52,941 nt of DNA from Candidatus Brevefilum sp. (GTDB taxonomy: Bacteria > Chloroflexota > Anaerolineae > Anaerolineales > Anaerolineaceae): assembly GCA_019428905.1 (NCBI GenBank), contig JAHYJN010000015.1, forward strand, positions 1 to 52,941, read 5' to 3'. The notes beneath the pieces were generated by a model. It was given only the letters and a program-made list of their open reading frames with translations. It did not search any database and was not told the DNA's origin. The position numbers and the translations under genes are program-made. This document shows, piece by piece, positions 17,078-26,122 of the stretch. Position 1 is the first letter of the stretch. Every line of letters starts with the position of its first letter.

Positions 17078-18694
17078 TTATTCACTCAGCTGGTAGGTTG
17101 CGCCGGAGACGGGCGGGAGGGTCAGGGTCCAGCCGCCAGCTGACCGGGTCAGGCTGGCGCTTTCCGGCACATCCAAGGCCACAGGGTCTGTAGGATTGAT
17201 CTCGCCCGGGATCTCGACGCTGGCAGGGCGTGCGGCGGGGTTGAGGGCCACCAGCACCCGCTGACTGCCTTTGGCGCGGGTGTAGACAAAGGGCAGCTTG
17301 CCGCTCTCAGCATACACCACGGTGAAGTCTGCGTCGGCGTCCAAAGCTGTTAGGGACTGGCGCAGTTTGACCAGCGCACGCACCCGGTTGAGGAGCGAAT
17401 CGGGGTCGGCTTCCTGTGCGGCCACGCTGGGGCGATCCGCTGAGGGGTCAACGGGCAGGTAGAGGTCTTCTGCGAGGGCGTTGGAGAAGCCGGCATTGGG
17501 CTCATCCGTCCACTGCATGGGGGTGCGGGCGCCGGTGCGGACGTACCCACCTTCTTTGGAGGGGAGCGGTTGGAAACGCATACCGATTTCGTCACCATAG
17601 TAGATAAAGGGCGTGCCGGGCATGGTCAGCAGGAACAGGTAAACTAGTTTGAGCTGGGCGGCGTCACGGCCGTCGGCCAGGCGCGGCGTTTCATCATGGT
17701 TGCCGGTGATCAGGGCGATGTAGCCCTGGTTATAAGATGCTTCCAGGTGGTACAGGTATTCATCTAGAAACTGGCGGATATCCCCGTGCCCGGATGAATC
17801 AAAGAAAGGCCAGGCATAGGCATCGCGCCAGCGACCCTCGCCGCGCTTCCTGAACAAAGAGACCCAACCCGGGTTGTTGAAGCCCAGCATGAAATCGGCA
17901 TGGAAGCCGGCCGGGATCGCCCTGGCGGGGTCGCCCCATTCGGCGACCAGGACCGCTTCGGGGTAATCCTGGTCCAGCCAGTCCCTGATCCCGCGCCAGA
18001 AGCGTGCCGTCTCGTGCTTGAAGGGGTCGCGCTTGACCAGCGAGGCTGCCATATCGACCCGAAAGCCGTTGGCGCCCAGATCCAGCCAGAATTTCATCAC
18101 GTTTTTAATCTCCTGGCGCACTTGCTGCGGGCCCGGGGCATCGACGGGCTGCATCCAGGCCTGTTCTGGGTTGGTTTGGGCGAAACCGTAGTTGAGAGCG
18201 GGCTGAAAGCTGAAGAAATTGGTCACATACGCCGCATCGCGCTGCGAGAGGCCGCGCACGATCGGCAGATCGGGTTGCGGCACCTCCCAAATCGAGCTGT
18301 TCCATACATAATAGTCCGAGTAGGGGTTAGGTTCGTGTTTCTGAGATGCCTTGAACCAGGGATGTTCGATCGAGGTATGCCCGGGGACCAGGTCCAGCAG
18401 GATGCGGATGCCGCGCTGCTTGGCTTCAGCGAACAAGCGCGCCAGGTCATCATTGGTGCCGTAGCGAGGCGCCACCTGGTAGTAGTCGGCTACGTCATAG
18501 CCGGCATCGTCAAAGGGTGAGACAAAGCACGGGTTGATCCACAGGGCATTCACGCCCAGGGAAGCAATATAGTCCAGCTTGTGGATGATACCTGGGATAT
18601 CGCCGATGCCGTCGTCGTTGGCATCGAAAAAGGATTGGGGATAGATCTGGTAAAAGACGGCCTTCTCAAGCCAGGCGGGGGAATTTTTAATCAT
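17078..18694 (-). CDS. GH13 alpha-glucosidase/trehalose synthase-like enzyme
   Basis: A 538-residue glycoside hydrolase family 13 enzyme acting on alpha-glucosides in the cytoplasm (no signal peptide). It opens WLEKAVFYQIYPQSF, typical of oligo-1,6-glucosidases and trehalose synthases. The catalytic triad is complete: nucleophile Asp214 in GFRVDMA, acid/base Glu252 in VAEWGD and Asp334 in TGNHDETP. FIYYGDEIG and ARTPMQW are further family blocks. A C-terminal beta domain starts about residue 460. The exact substrate cannot be read off the motifs; maltose/trehalose interconversion or oligoglucoside cleavage are both possible. Confidence 0.88.
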   Translation of the reverse strand: MIKNSPAWLEKAVFYQIYPQSFFDANDDGIGDIPGIIHKLDYIASLGVNALWINPCFVSPFDDAGYDVADYYQVAPRYGTNDDLARLFAEAKQRGIRILLDLVPGHTSIEHPWFKASQKHEPNPYSDYYVWNSSIWEVPQPDLPIVRGLSQRDAAYVTNFFSFQPALNYGFAQTNPEQAWMQPVDAPGPQQVRQEIKNVMKFWLDLGANGFRVDMAASLVKRDPFKHETARFWRGIRDWLDQDYPEAVLVAEWGDPARAIPAGFHADFMLGFNNPGWVSLFRKRGEGRWRDAYAWPFFDSSGHGDIRQFLDEYLYHLEASYNQGYIALITGNHDETPRLADGRDAAQLKLVYLFLLTMPGTPFIYYGDEIGMRFQPLPSKEGGYVRTGARTPMQWTDEPNAGFSNALAEDLYLPVDPSADRPSVAAQEADPDSLLNRVRALVKLRQSLTALDADADFTVVYAESGKLPFVYTRAKGSQRVLVALNPAARPASVEIPGEINPTDPVALDVPESASLTRSAGGWTLTLPPVSGATYQLSE

Positions 18695-18722
18695 ACAGGG
18701 GTGCTCCTTTGGAATATATCAT

Positions 18723-19043
18723 TTAGAGAAAGTAATCTGGTAATAAACGGCCCTGGTGGGTGATGAATGCCGCTCGCAGGAGGACGAAATCCTGGTCTTC
18801 CCCGCTGCTGATCGTTGCCATCCGGTCCATCAGGCCTTTTTCCTCGGCGTTCATCTCGCCAAAGCTCTTGGCGATCAGCTTGAAGTTGTCCCAGGGCAGG
18901 TGCAGCATCACCCCCTGGATGGCGGCGATGATGCCCGGCAGGTCGGCTGGCAGGGTGTCAAACTGGTGGGCGAATTCGCCAGGGTCGCTGATCTGGCCTT
19001 GCAGGGCGTAAAAGTCGTGGGGTGAGTAGGTTTGGGTTGTCAT
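18723..19043 (-). CDS. Small conserved-looking protein of unknown function
   Basis: A 106-residue soluble protein 28 bp downstream of the GH13 gene's start region, on the same strand. It begins MTTQTYSPHDFYALQGQISD and contains DTLPADLPGIIAAIQGVMLH. From memory this resembles the segment before the catalytic core in transglutaminase-like proteins of other bacteria, but the core with its Cys-His-Asp triad is absent, so the gene may be a truncated relative or a different family. No membrane segments or metal motifs are seen. Confidence 0.5.
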   Translation of the reverse strand: MTTQTYSPHDFYALQGQISDPGEFAHQFDTLPADLPGIIAAIQGVMLHLPWDNFKLIAKSFGEMNAEEKGLMDRMATISSGEDQDFVLLRAAFITHQGRLLPDYFL

Positions 19044-19190
19044 TGTATCTCGGCTTTGATTATAACCTGATGGTGGTAAGAGCTTTATTTTGGATAAGCA
19101 AACATCAAACTTGAATATGGAGTAATTTCATTTTCTGCAAACCCCTGGGATTAATGAGTGGAGATTTAATGGTGTGTCCTATTCAGCCTG

Positions 19191-19199
19191 TGATATACT
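19191..19199 (+). promoter_or_regulatory. Extended -10 promoter (TGATATACT)
   Basis: TGA plus TATACT at 19194-19199, matching the form at 1464 and 4949. It gives a leader of about 25 bases to ATG 19231. Confidence 0.45.
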
Positions 19200-19230
19200 T
19201 CACTAAGGTTCAACCAGACCAGAGCAGCCC

Positions 19231-20199
19231 ATGAAATTAATCATTCAAATCCCATGCTATAACGAAGCGCTAATTTTGCCCAAGACCCTCTCACTGCTGC
19301 CCAAAGCAGTGGACGGGTTCGACCAGGTCGAGATCCTGGTGGTGGATGACGGCAGCAGCGATGATACCCCTGCGGTGGCGCGCGAAGCGGGCGCAGATCA
19401 TATCGTGCACCTTAGCCGACACCTGGGGTTGGCCCAGGCTTACACCCATGGTCTGGACGCCTGCCTGCGCCTGGGGGCGGATGTGATTGTCAATACGGAT
19501 GCTGATAACCAATACAAGGCCGAGGATATTCACAGGTTGGTGCGCCCCATCCTGGATGGCAAGGCAGAAATGGTGATCGGCGACCGCGGTGTGGGGGAGG
19601 TTGAGCATTTCCCCGCACACAAGCGCGTCCTGCAAACCTTTGGCAGCCGGGTGATGTCTGCCACAGCCGGTTTCAATATCCCGGACGCCACCAGCGGTTT
19701 CAGGGCGATCACCCGCAAAGTTGCCCTTGAGACAATGGTGCTTTCCAACTATTCCTACACGCTTGAAACGTTGATCCAGGCAGGGGCCAGGCATGTGCGG
19801 GTGGCTTTTGTGCCGATCGAGACCAACCCGCCGGAGCGGCCGTCGCGCTTGTTCAGCAGCATCCGGCATTACCTGGTCAATTCAACCGTCACAATCATGC
19901 GGTCGTTTGCCATGTACCGAGCCTTGCGCATCTTCACCGCCATCAGTGCGGTGATGCTGCTGGCGGGTATTGCGATTGGGGTGCGGTTCCTGGTGTTTTA
20001 CTTCCGGGGAACCGGCACGGGTATGATCCAATCGCTGATTCTGGCGGCGGTGTTATTGATCGTTGGGTTCATCACCTTTTTGATCGGCCTGATCGCTGAC
20101 CTGGTCAGTTTCAACCGTAAGATCCTGGAAGAGGTGCTCTACCGCCTGCGCCGGCAGGACAGCCAACCGACGGATACACAAGACCCTCCCGAAGTTTAA
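19231..20199 (+). CDS. Family 2 glycosyltransferase (dolichyl-phosphate mannosyltransferase-like)
   Basis: A 322-residue inverting glycosyltransferase with a GT-A fold, transferring a sugar from a nucleotide donor, probably to a polyprenyl phosphate. Visible motifs are [14 protein letters not shown], then VDDGSSDDT (donor binding), NTDADNQY (the metal-binding DxD region) and ATSGFRA. Two C-terminal transmembrane helices (about 232-256 and 268-296) anchor it, as in polyprenyl-phosphate sugar synthases. A basic, Gln/Asp-rich tail follows. The gene is monocistronic and has its own extended -10 promoter. The sugar and acceptor are not determined. Confidence 0.85.
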   Translation: MKLIIQIPCYNEALILPKTLSLLPKAVDGFDQVEILVVDDGSSDDTPAVAREAGADHIVHLSRHLGLAQAYTHGLDACLRLGADVIVNTDADNQYKAEDIHRLVRPILDGKAEMVIGDRGVGEVEHFPAHKRVLQTFGSRVMSATAGFNIPDATSGFRAITRKVALETMVLSNYSYTLETLIQAGARHVRVAFVPIETNPPERPSRLFSSIRHYLVNSTVTIMRSFAMYRALRIFTAISAVMLLAGIAIGVRFLVFYFRGTGTGMIQSLILAAVLLIVGFITFLIGLIADLVSFNRKILEEVLYRLRRQDSQPTDTQDPPEV

Positions 20200-20557
20200 T
20201 GTCCGGTTAAAGGACGAATCTGACCTGTGTTCCCGAATATAATCGCTGTAAACTATCACTGCAGCAAGAGTAATTAATCGAAATTGCTCAGCGTGCGAGA
20301 GAAAAGGGCACACACCCCAGGGCAATCGCAAAGTGGGAGAAATGTCTGGAATAACATAGTTCGTGAGTTAACAGACCCCATCCCTTGCCCTTCCCCTCCC
20401 CGAGGGGAAGGGTGCCCGGAGGGCAGGAAGGGGTGTTTACAGAGGGATGACCGATGATTTTGCGAAAATATTTGAATTTGCGATCGCCCTAGCTAACCCC
20501 CCACTCTTAAACAGCAGGGTTGCTTGAGCAGTTATAATTAATCAATGGAGGCGTGTT
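20200..20557. other. Intergenic region carrying MITE copy C and the xpt promoter
   Basis: No gene. MITE-like copy C fills 20319-20490. TATAAT at 20533-20538 precedes the xpt start by 19 bases. I looked for a purine riboswitch before xpt; the 67 bp between the element and the start are too short. Confidence 0.55.
20319..20490. mobile_element. MITE-like element, copy C
   Basis: A 172 bp element with ends AGGGCAATCGCAAAGT (20319-20334) and AATTTGCGATCGCCCT (20475-20490). The interior is the reverse complement of copy B's right half (GTCTGTTAACTCACGAAC region). It sits just upstream of the xpt promoter and could affect its expression. Confidence 0.78.
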
Positions 20558-21136
20558 TTGTTTGAACCCTTACGAAAGCGAATTGAAGCGCAGGGTGAAG
20601 TCCTGGGGGGCGGTATTTTAAAGGTCGATAACTTCATCAACCACCAGGTGGACCCAATCCTGATGGACGCCTGCGGGGAGGAACTGGCCCGGTTATTTGC
20701 TGATACCCGGCCAACCAAGATATTAACAGCAGAGATCTCCGGGATCGCACCGGCACTGATGACGGCCAAGTACCTGGGGCTGCCGGTGGTGTATGCCCGC
20801 AAGCACAAGCCAATCACCATGCCGGATACGGTTTTCCTGACCCTGGCGCCATCGCACACCAAAGGGCGCATGGTGGAGCTGATCGTCTCCCCCGAATACC
20901 TGGCTAACGGGGAACAGGTGTTGATCATTGACGACTTCCTGGCCTCCGGGGCGACCATTGCCGGGCTGGTGCGCCTGGCCCAAACGGCCGGTGCTACGCT
21001 GGTCGGCATTGGCGCGCTGATCGAGAAGACCTTTGAAGGCGGTCGGGAATTGCTGTCAGAATTAAATATCCCAATTGAAGCCTTGGTGCAAATCGCCGCT
21101 TTGGATGATGGCCGAATTACCTTTGCGAAAGTGTAG
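20558..21136 (+). CDS. xpt: Xanthine phosphoribosyltransferase
   Basis: A 192-residue type I phosphoribosyltransferase making XMP from xanthine and PRPP. The sequence follows the Bacillus Xpt pattern from the start: LRKRIEAQGEVLGGGILKVD, then FINHQVDP. The PRPP loop is VLIIDDFLASGAT and the LTAEISGIAPA block binds the base. The start is TTG at 20558, with GGAGG (20547-20551) correctly spaced; no in-frame ATG fits. It begins a three-gene run with a HIT protein and guaA. XMP made here is the substrate of GuaA, so the pair forms a route from xanthine to GMP. Confidence 0.92.
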   Translation: MFEPLRKRIEAQGEVLGGGILKVDNFINHQVDPILMDACGEELARLFADTRPTKILTAEISGIAPALMTAKYLGLPVVYARKHKPITMPDTVFLTLAPSHTKGRMVELIVSPEYLANGEQVLIIDDFLASGATIAGLVRLAQTAGATLVGIGALIEKTFEGGRELLSELNIPIEALVQIAALDDGRITFAKV

Positions 21137-21209
21137 TTTTCTGTCCCTGGCGCTGAGAGGTGCCCGTTGGCGTCCTTTGAAGCCCATCGTAACCCTTTTT
21201 TATCCACTT

Positions 21210-21509
21210 ATGTTTCGCTTTCTGCCGTTGGATTCTGTGTGTGAAAATGCCCACTGGTCGGCTTTTCACCATCCCCAGCCAGAATACCCCTTGCATATCC
21301 TGATTTTACCCAAACGAGGGATTTCGTCCCTGGTCAATGCCCCCAGCGATGAGCCCCAGATGTATGCGGACTTGATCCAGCTCGTGCAGGTGTTGATCAA
21401 TGACTTTTCGCTCGCAGACCAGGCTTACCGCCTGATCACCAACGGCGGTCAGCACCAGTCAATCCCAATCTGGCATTGGCACCTGGTCTGTGAGTCATCC
21501 TGCAAATGA
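21210..21509 (+). CDS. HIT family protein
   Basis: A 99-residue histidine-triad protein. The strand [17 protein letters not shown] and the block [10 protein letters not shown] lead to the catalytic region IPIWHWHLV, a short form of the H-x-H-x-H triad. HIT proteins hydrolyse or transfer nucleotides from phosphoester or phosphoramidate links. I chose ATG 21210 by homology, because upstream residues in the same frame resemble nothing in the family. It lies between xpt and guaA on the same strand, suggesting a purine-nucleotide role. The 3' end overlaps the upstream extension of guaA but not its preferred start. Confidence 0.75.
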   Translation: MFRFLPLDSVCENAHWSAFHHPQPEYPLHILILPKRGISSLVNAPSDEPQMYADLIQLVQVLINDFSLADQAYRLITNGGQHQSIPIWHWHLVCESSCK

Positions 21510-21531
21510 AACGAAAATCCCGGAGTTACCC

Positions 21532-23097
21532 ATGACTGAAACAATTATTATCCTTGACTTTGGATCACAATACAGCCAGTTGATCGCCCGGCGTGTGCGT
21601 GAAGCTCAGGTATATGCCGAACTCCTGCCGTGGGACTCACCTGAAGACCAGGTGATGGATTTAGCGCCCAAGGGTTTTATCTTATCGGGCGGACCCCGCT
21701 CGGTTTATTCACCGGGTGCACCCTCCCTGCCGGGATATGTGATCGGTTCAGGCCTGCCGATCTTGGGGATTTGTTACGGGATGCAGGCGCTGGTTGATGC
21801 GCTGGGGGGACAAGTCGCCCCGGCGGATGAACGCGAATACGGGCTGGCAAATTTATCGATCAAACAGCCTTCACAGCTGTTGCAGGAAGGTGATGACCCC
21901 CGGGTGTGGATGTCCCACGGCGACCGGATAGAAATGCCCCCTGAAGGGTTTGTGATCCTGGCCCAAACGGGAAACAGCCCTGTAGCGGCCATCGGTGACC
22001 AGGATCGCCAGTACTATGGGCTGCAGTTTCACCCCGAGGTGAACCATACGCCCGCTGGCGGGGCGATCATCCAGCGCTTTGTGCGTGAGATTTGCGGCTG
22101 TGCAGGTGATTGGACGCCTGCGTCGATCATCAACCATGCGGTCAGCCGCATCCGAGCGCAGGTCGGTGATGCCCGGGTGCTGTCTGCGGTCAGCGGCGGG
22201 GTGGATTCGAGCGTGGCGACAGCATTGGTGCAGCGGGCTGTGGGTGACCAGCTTGCCGCTGTGTTTGTCGATACCGGCTTGATGCGCAAAGATGAAGGGG
22301 TGTGGGTTGACCGCGCCTTCCGTTTCAGCCTTGGTGCAAACCTGGTCAGCGTGGCGGCGGCAGCGTTGTTTTTCGACAAGCTGGCCGGGGTGATTGCACC
22401 GGAGGAAAAACGGCGCATCATCGGTGAGACCTTTATCCGCATTTTTGAGGATGCAGCGCATAACCTGGGCGACCCGCCATTTTTGGTGCAGGGAACGATC
22501 TACCCGGATGTGATCGAGTCGCGGGCACCGGAGCGCGCCAACGCCCAGCGCATTAAGACCCATCACAATGTGGGCGGTCTGCCGGATGAGATGAATTTTG
22601 AGCTGGTTGAGCCGCTGCGCTATTTGTTCAAGGACGAAGTGCGCCTGGTTGGGGAGGCGTTAGGGCTGCCTTCCGAGCTGGTGTGGCGCCAGCCTTTCCC
22701 CGGGCCGGGCTTGGCGGTGCGCTGCTTGGGCGAGGTCACCCCCCTACGGGTCGAAAAGCTGCGCCAGGCGGATGCGATTTTCACTGAAGAACTGTCGAGG
22801 GCTGGTTTATTGGTTTACCACCCAAGCCGGGTGGGCGGGGATACGGGCACTGCCCAGGCCTTTGCGGTTTTATTACCGGTAAAAGCAGTGGGCGTGATGG
22901 GTGATCAGCGCACTTACGAAGAGGTGATCGCCTTGCGGGCTGTGACTACTGTGGATTTTATGACCGCCGACTGGGCGCGTTTACCTGAAGATTTATTGGC
23001 CAGGGTGGCGAACCGGATCGTCAACGAGGTGCAGGGGGTCAACCGGGTGGTGTATGACATCACCAGCAAGCCCCCGGGGACGATTGAGTGGGAATGA
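21532..23097 (+). CDS. guaA: GMP synthase (glutamine-hydrolysing)
   Basis: A 521-residue two-domain enzyme converting XMP, ATP and glutamine to GMP. The N-terminal class I glutamine amidotransferase has nucleophile Cys81 in GICYGMQ, with the His/Glu pair in QFHPEV. The ATP pyrophosphatase domain carries the PP-loop SGGVDSSV (about residue 223), and the C-terminal dimerisation domain ends KPPGTIEWE, the classic end of GuaA. ATG 21532 is chosen because GGAG precedes it and the homology [16 protein letters not shown] begins there. It ends the xpt-HIT-guaA run. Confidence 0.97.
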   Translation: MTETIIILDFGSQYSQLIARRVREAQVYAELLPWDSPEDQVMDLAPKGFILSGGPRSVYSPGAPSLPGYVIGSGLPILGICYGMQALVDALGGQVAPADEREYGLANLSIKQPSQLLQEGDDPRVWMSHGDRIEMPPEGFVILAQTGNSPVAAIGDQDRQYYGLQFHPEVNHTPAGGAIIQRFVREICGCAGDWTPASIINHAVSRIRAQVGDARVLSAVSGGVDSSVATALVQRAVGDQLAAVFVDTGLMRKDEGVWVDRAFRFSLGANLVSVAAAALFFDKLAGVIAPEEKRRIIGETFIRIFEDAAHNLGDPPFLVQGTIYPDVIESRAPERANAQRIKTHHNVGGLPDEMNFELVEPLRYLFKDEVRLVGEALGLPSELVWRQPFPGPGLAVRCLGEVTPLRVEKLRQADAIFTEELSRAGLLVYHPSRVGGDTGTAQAFAVLLPVKAVGVMGDQRTYEEVIALRAVTTVDFMTADWARLPEDLLARVANRIVNEVQGVNRVVYDITSKPPGTIEWE

Positions 23098-23199
23098 GGT
23101 ATTATCGTTTGAATATTTGGTTGATTGGATGATTCCATATATAATGGGTGGTGGGGCACCTCCCCCGGATTTTCACCACTTGTCGTAAGGAGCGTTGCT

Positions 23200-24177
23200 A
23201 TGAATTACGGAAAGATTCTGGAAAAAGCCTGGAAAATAATCTGGAAGCATAAAATTTTATGGCTGTTTGGTGTGCTGGCAGGGTGCAGTGCCACTGGTAC
23301 GCGTGGCGGCGGCGGTGGGGGGAGTGCAGGGGGCGGGGGTGGCGCCAATACGACAGTTCAACCCGGTTCCCTGGATTTCCTTGCCCCCTCAACACAGCAA
23401 GCGTTGAATAATTTTGGTCAATTCATCGCCAGCATCCCAATCTGGGTATGGGTGTTGCTGGTGATGGTCCTGGTGCTGGTGGGACTGGTCCTTTCAATCG
23501 TATTCTTGCTGGTTGGCACCCTTGGGGAAACGGGTGTGATTAGCGGTACCGGCCTGGCAGATGAGGCCGACTTGGATTCCCCGCCGCTGTCGTTTGGCAC
23601 AATTTTTAACAAGCTCAAGCCTCACTACTGGAAGGTGGTTTTACTCAGGGTCGGCCTACATTTGGTTGGGTTCTTTGTCCTGCTGATCTTGTTGATACCG
23701 ATCCTCCTGTTGATTAGCTGTACTTGCTGCCTGGGATTATTCTTGTTGATTCCCATCGGATGGTTGATTGAGACGCTGGTGAATTTCACCATGATTGCCA
23801 TCATCGAGGAGAAACTGGGGATATTCCCGGCGATTGCACGTGCCTGGCAGGTGATCACCCGCAACCTGGGGCACGTCGTGGTGATGTTCCTGATCCTGGG
23901 CGTGGGTGGGTTGATCGTTGGGTTGATCATCAGCCTGCCGCTGATCATCATTCCTGTGCCGTTGGTGGCAAACCTGCTCATCTCCGGCGGCCGAATGATC
24001 AGCGTGGGTTTGGTACTGAGCCTCTTATTGTCGATGGCTTTTATCCCGCTATTGATCTTTTTAGCCGGTGTGCTCAGGGCGTATATTTTGGCAAGCTGGA
24101 CCCTGACTTTCAGGCAGCTCACACTTGAAGGTGGTCTGATGCCAACCGTGTTGAATGACGAAGTTGGCCAGGATTAG
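23200..24177 (+). CDS. Polytopic membrane protein with a Gly-rich loop
   Basis: A 325-residue membrane protein with about six helices. ATG 23200 follows AAGGAG at a good distance; the frame extends to 23125 without support. It begins MNYGKILEKAWKIIWKHKILW, a common opening of glycerophosphodiesterase-like membrane-domain proteins. A run of glycines (about residues 35-50) forms a flexible loop, and DEADLDSPPLSFG is a cytoplasmic acidic stretch. No catalytic residues are recognised and the function is unknown. It precedes the FHA gene by 34 bp on the same strand and may share its transcript. Confidence 0.6.
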   Translation: MNYGKILEKAWKIIWKHKILWLFGVLAGCSATGTRGGGGGGSAGGGGGANTTVQPGSLDFLAPSTQQALNNFGQFIASIPIWVWVLLVMVLVLVGLVLSIVFLLVGTLGETGVISGTGLADEADLDSPPLSFGTIFNKLKPHYWKVVLLRVGLHLVGFFVLLILLIPILLLISCTCCLGLFLLIPIGWLIETLVNFTMIAIIEEKLGIFPAIARAWQVITRNLGHVVVMFLILGVGGLIVGLIISLPLIIIPVPLVANLLISGGRMISVGLVLSLLLSMAFIPLLIFLAGVLRAYILASWTLTFRQLTLEGGLMPTVLNDEVGQD

Positions 24178-24211
24178 GCAAGTCACTTCTCAGGCTTAAT
24201 ATGAAGCCACC

Positions 24212-26122
24212 ATGTTAAAAATTACCAAGCAATTGACACGCAAACATCACCAGGGGTGGATGACCATCCCTGGTGGTTTTTATCTCCGGTTGGTGACTGT
24301 GATCCTGGTTTGGTTAATCTTAACCGGCCTGGTGAACACGTCGGCTGCTCACGGGCAGGTGATGGATTCACTGATCGTCCTGCCGCCAGACGACGCAGCG
24401 TTCCCCATCCTTTCTCTTCAATTTAAAGCGAAGGATGATCCGGGTATCTCCATTGACGATCTCGATCTGGCGGACCTGACCGTCTTCGAAAATGGCCGCA
24501 GGATGACCGCGTGGGCCTTGGAGCAGCAGCAGGTTGGGGTCCACTTCACCCTAGCGATCAACGGCGACCGGCAATTCGACCTGCGCGATGCCCAGGGGAA
24601 CTCACCCTATCAACAGATCCAGGCTGTTTTAGCGGATTGGGTGGGGTGGCGGCGCTTCGGTCCGGAGGATACGCTGACGTTGGTCACCCAGCAAAGCACG
24701 CCGATCAGCAACACCATTGATCGCAACGCATGGTTGGAAGCCCTGGAAAATTATCAGCCTGATTTTAGAAACATGGTACCCGACCTGGTCAGCCTGGAAA
24801 CGTCGTTACGCCTGGCAGAAGAACGGGTGGTGCCGTTTGGGGTGGATAAGGTGTTGTTGTACATCACCCCGCCCCCCTTACTGGAAGAAATCAACGCTCT
24901 GACGACCTTGGCTGAGGTTGCACGTTTAGCGGGCATCCAGGTGAATGTGTGGATGCTGGGTGAAGAATTCTTTTTGACCAACGCCCAGGGTGGGGCGCTG
25001 ATTGACCTGGCTGCCCGGACCGGGGGTGAATTTTTCTATTACACAGGGGTGGAAGCTCTGCCGGACCCCGAAACCTATTTGGAGGGTTTAGGGGTAGCTT
25101 ACACACTCCAATTTGAATCCGGGATTCGTGAAACAGGCACTTATACCATCCAGGTGGTGGCGGAATTACCCGGTGGTGAAGTGCGCGGTGAAAGCGGAGA
25201 ATTCTATCTTGATGTCCAGCCGCCAAAGCCGATTTTGCTCTCACCCCCGGCGGTGATCGTGCGCGAGCCGCCAAGAAATTGGCAGGGAGGCCTGGACGCC
25301 CTGATCCCTGTCAGCCGGGTGATTGAGTTTTTGCTGGAATTTCCCGATCATTATCCGCGCGACCTGGTCGTCAGCCGGCTGTATGTGGACGGCCAGGTGG
25401 TAGATCAGCGAGATCAAGATCCGTTCACGACCTTAACCTGGGACCTGACCTCGCTGGTGGAAACGGGTGAGCATGTGCTCTATGTGGAAGTGGAGGATGA
25501 CTTGGGCTTGATGGGGGAGACGATCCTCACACCGATCCAGGTTGAGGTGCAACTGCCGGAACCTGAACCGCCCCTTTCAAACCAGCAACTGGGCATGATC
25601 GTGATCGGCATCATCCTGACCGGGACAGCGATCTTGTTGATCATCTGGACCACGCGCCATTTTTTGCAAAGTAATTTGGCTCACAGGATGGCAAAGAGGA
25701 TTTTTGATATCGGTCGCAAACCGGGAACGGCTGGATACATTCGACCAGAGCAGGCGGGTGGAATTCTCGCCACATTGATCCCGCTGGATGAACCCGGTTT
25801 TGACCTGGCGCACAAGGCCATCCCCATTACCCGCAGCCAAACGGCTTTTGGCAGTGATCCTGAGCGGGTGGATCAGGTTTTGGAAGGAAAAGATATCGCA
25901 GGACTGCACGCCCGTCTGCGGGTTAAAGATGGCGTATTTTGGTTGAATGATGTTGGGACTGATGGCGGAACCTGGGTCAATTATGCATTAATTGGGCGGG
26001 AGCTGGTGCAGCTTCACCCGGGTGATCTGATCCATTTTGGTCTTTTAGGATTTCGGTTTACAATAATTGATGCATCCTCGCCGCCTGCGGCGACTGTATC
26101 GAAATTCGAACCATTAATATGA
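24212..26122 (+). CDS. VWA-like exported domain fused through one membrane helix to a cytoplasmic FHA domain
   Basis: A 636-residue single-pass protein. After a hydrophobic signal segment (about residues 25-45) comes a beta-rich, VWA-like outer region (about 50-330) and an Ig-like linker (about 340-450). One transmembrane helix (IVIGIILTGTAILLIIW, about 465-485) leads to an FHA domain (about 540-625). That domain has GLHARLR and GTWVNYAL, but the usual Gly-Arg and Ser contacts are replaced (FGSDPE, IAGLH), so ordinary phosphothreonine binding is doubtful. It overlaps the PP2C phosphatase gene by 4 bp (ATGA). A signal-linking role across the membrane is inferred. Confidence 0.75.
   Translation: MLKITKQLTRKHHQGWMTIPGGFYLRLVTVILVWLILTGLVNTSAAHGQVMDSLIVLPPDDAAFPILSLQFKAKDDPGISIDDLDLADLTVFENGRRMTAWALEQQQVGVHFTLAINGDRQFDLRDAQGNSPYQQIQAVLADWVGWRRFGPEDTLTLVTQQSTPISNTIDRNAWLEALENYQPDFRNMVPDLVSLETSLRLAEERVVPFGVDKVLLYITPPPLLEEINALTTLAEVARLAGIQVNVWMLGEEFFLTNAQGGALIDLAARTGGEFFYYTGVEALPDPETYLEGLGVAYTLQFESGIRETGTYTIQVVAELPGGEVRGESGEFYLDVQPPKPILLSPPAVIVREPPRNWQGGLDALIPVSRVIEFLLEFPDHYPRDLVVSRLYVDGQVVDQRDQDPFTTLTWDLTSLVETGEHVLYVEVEDDLGLMGETILTPIQVEVQLPEPEPPLSNQQLGMIVIGIILTGTAILLIIWTTRHFLQSNLAHRMAKRIFDIGRKPGTAGYIRPEQAGGILATLIPLDEPGFDLAHKAIPITRSQTAFGSDPERVDQVLEGKDIAGLHARLRVKDGVFWLNDVGTDGGTWVNYALIGRELVQLHPGDLIHFGLLGFRFTIIDASSPPAATVSKFEPLI

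Noticed and set aside
20491-20557. Purine riboswitch before xpt
   Set aside because: Only 67 bp separate MITE copy C from the start, and the conserved aptamer core could not be found.
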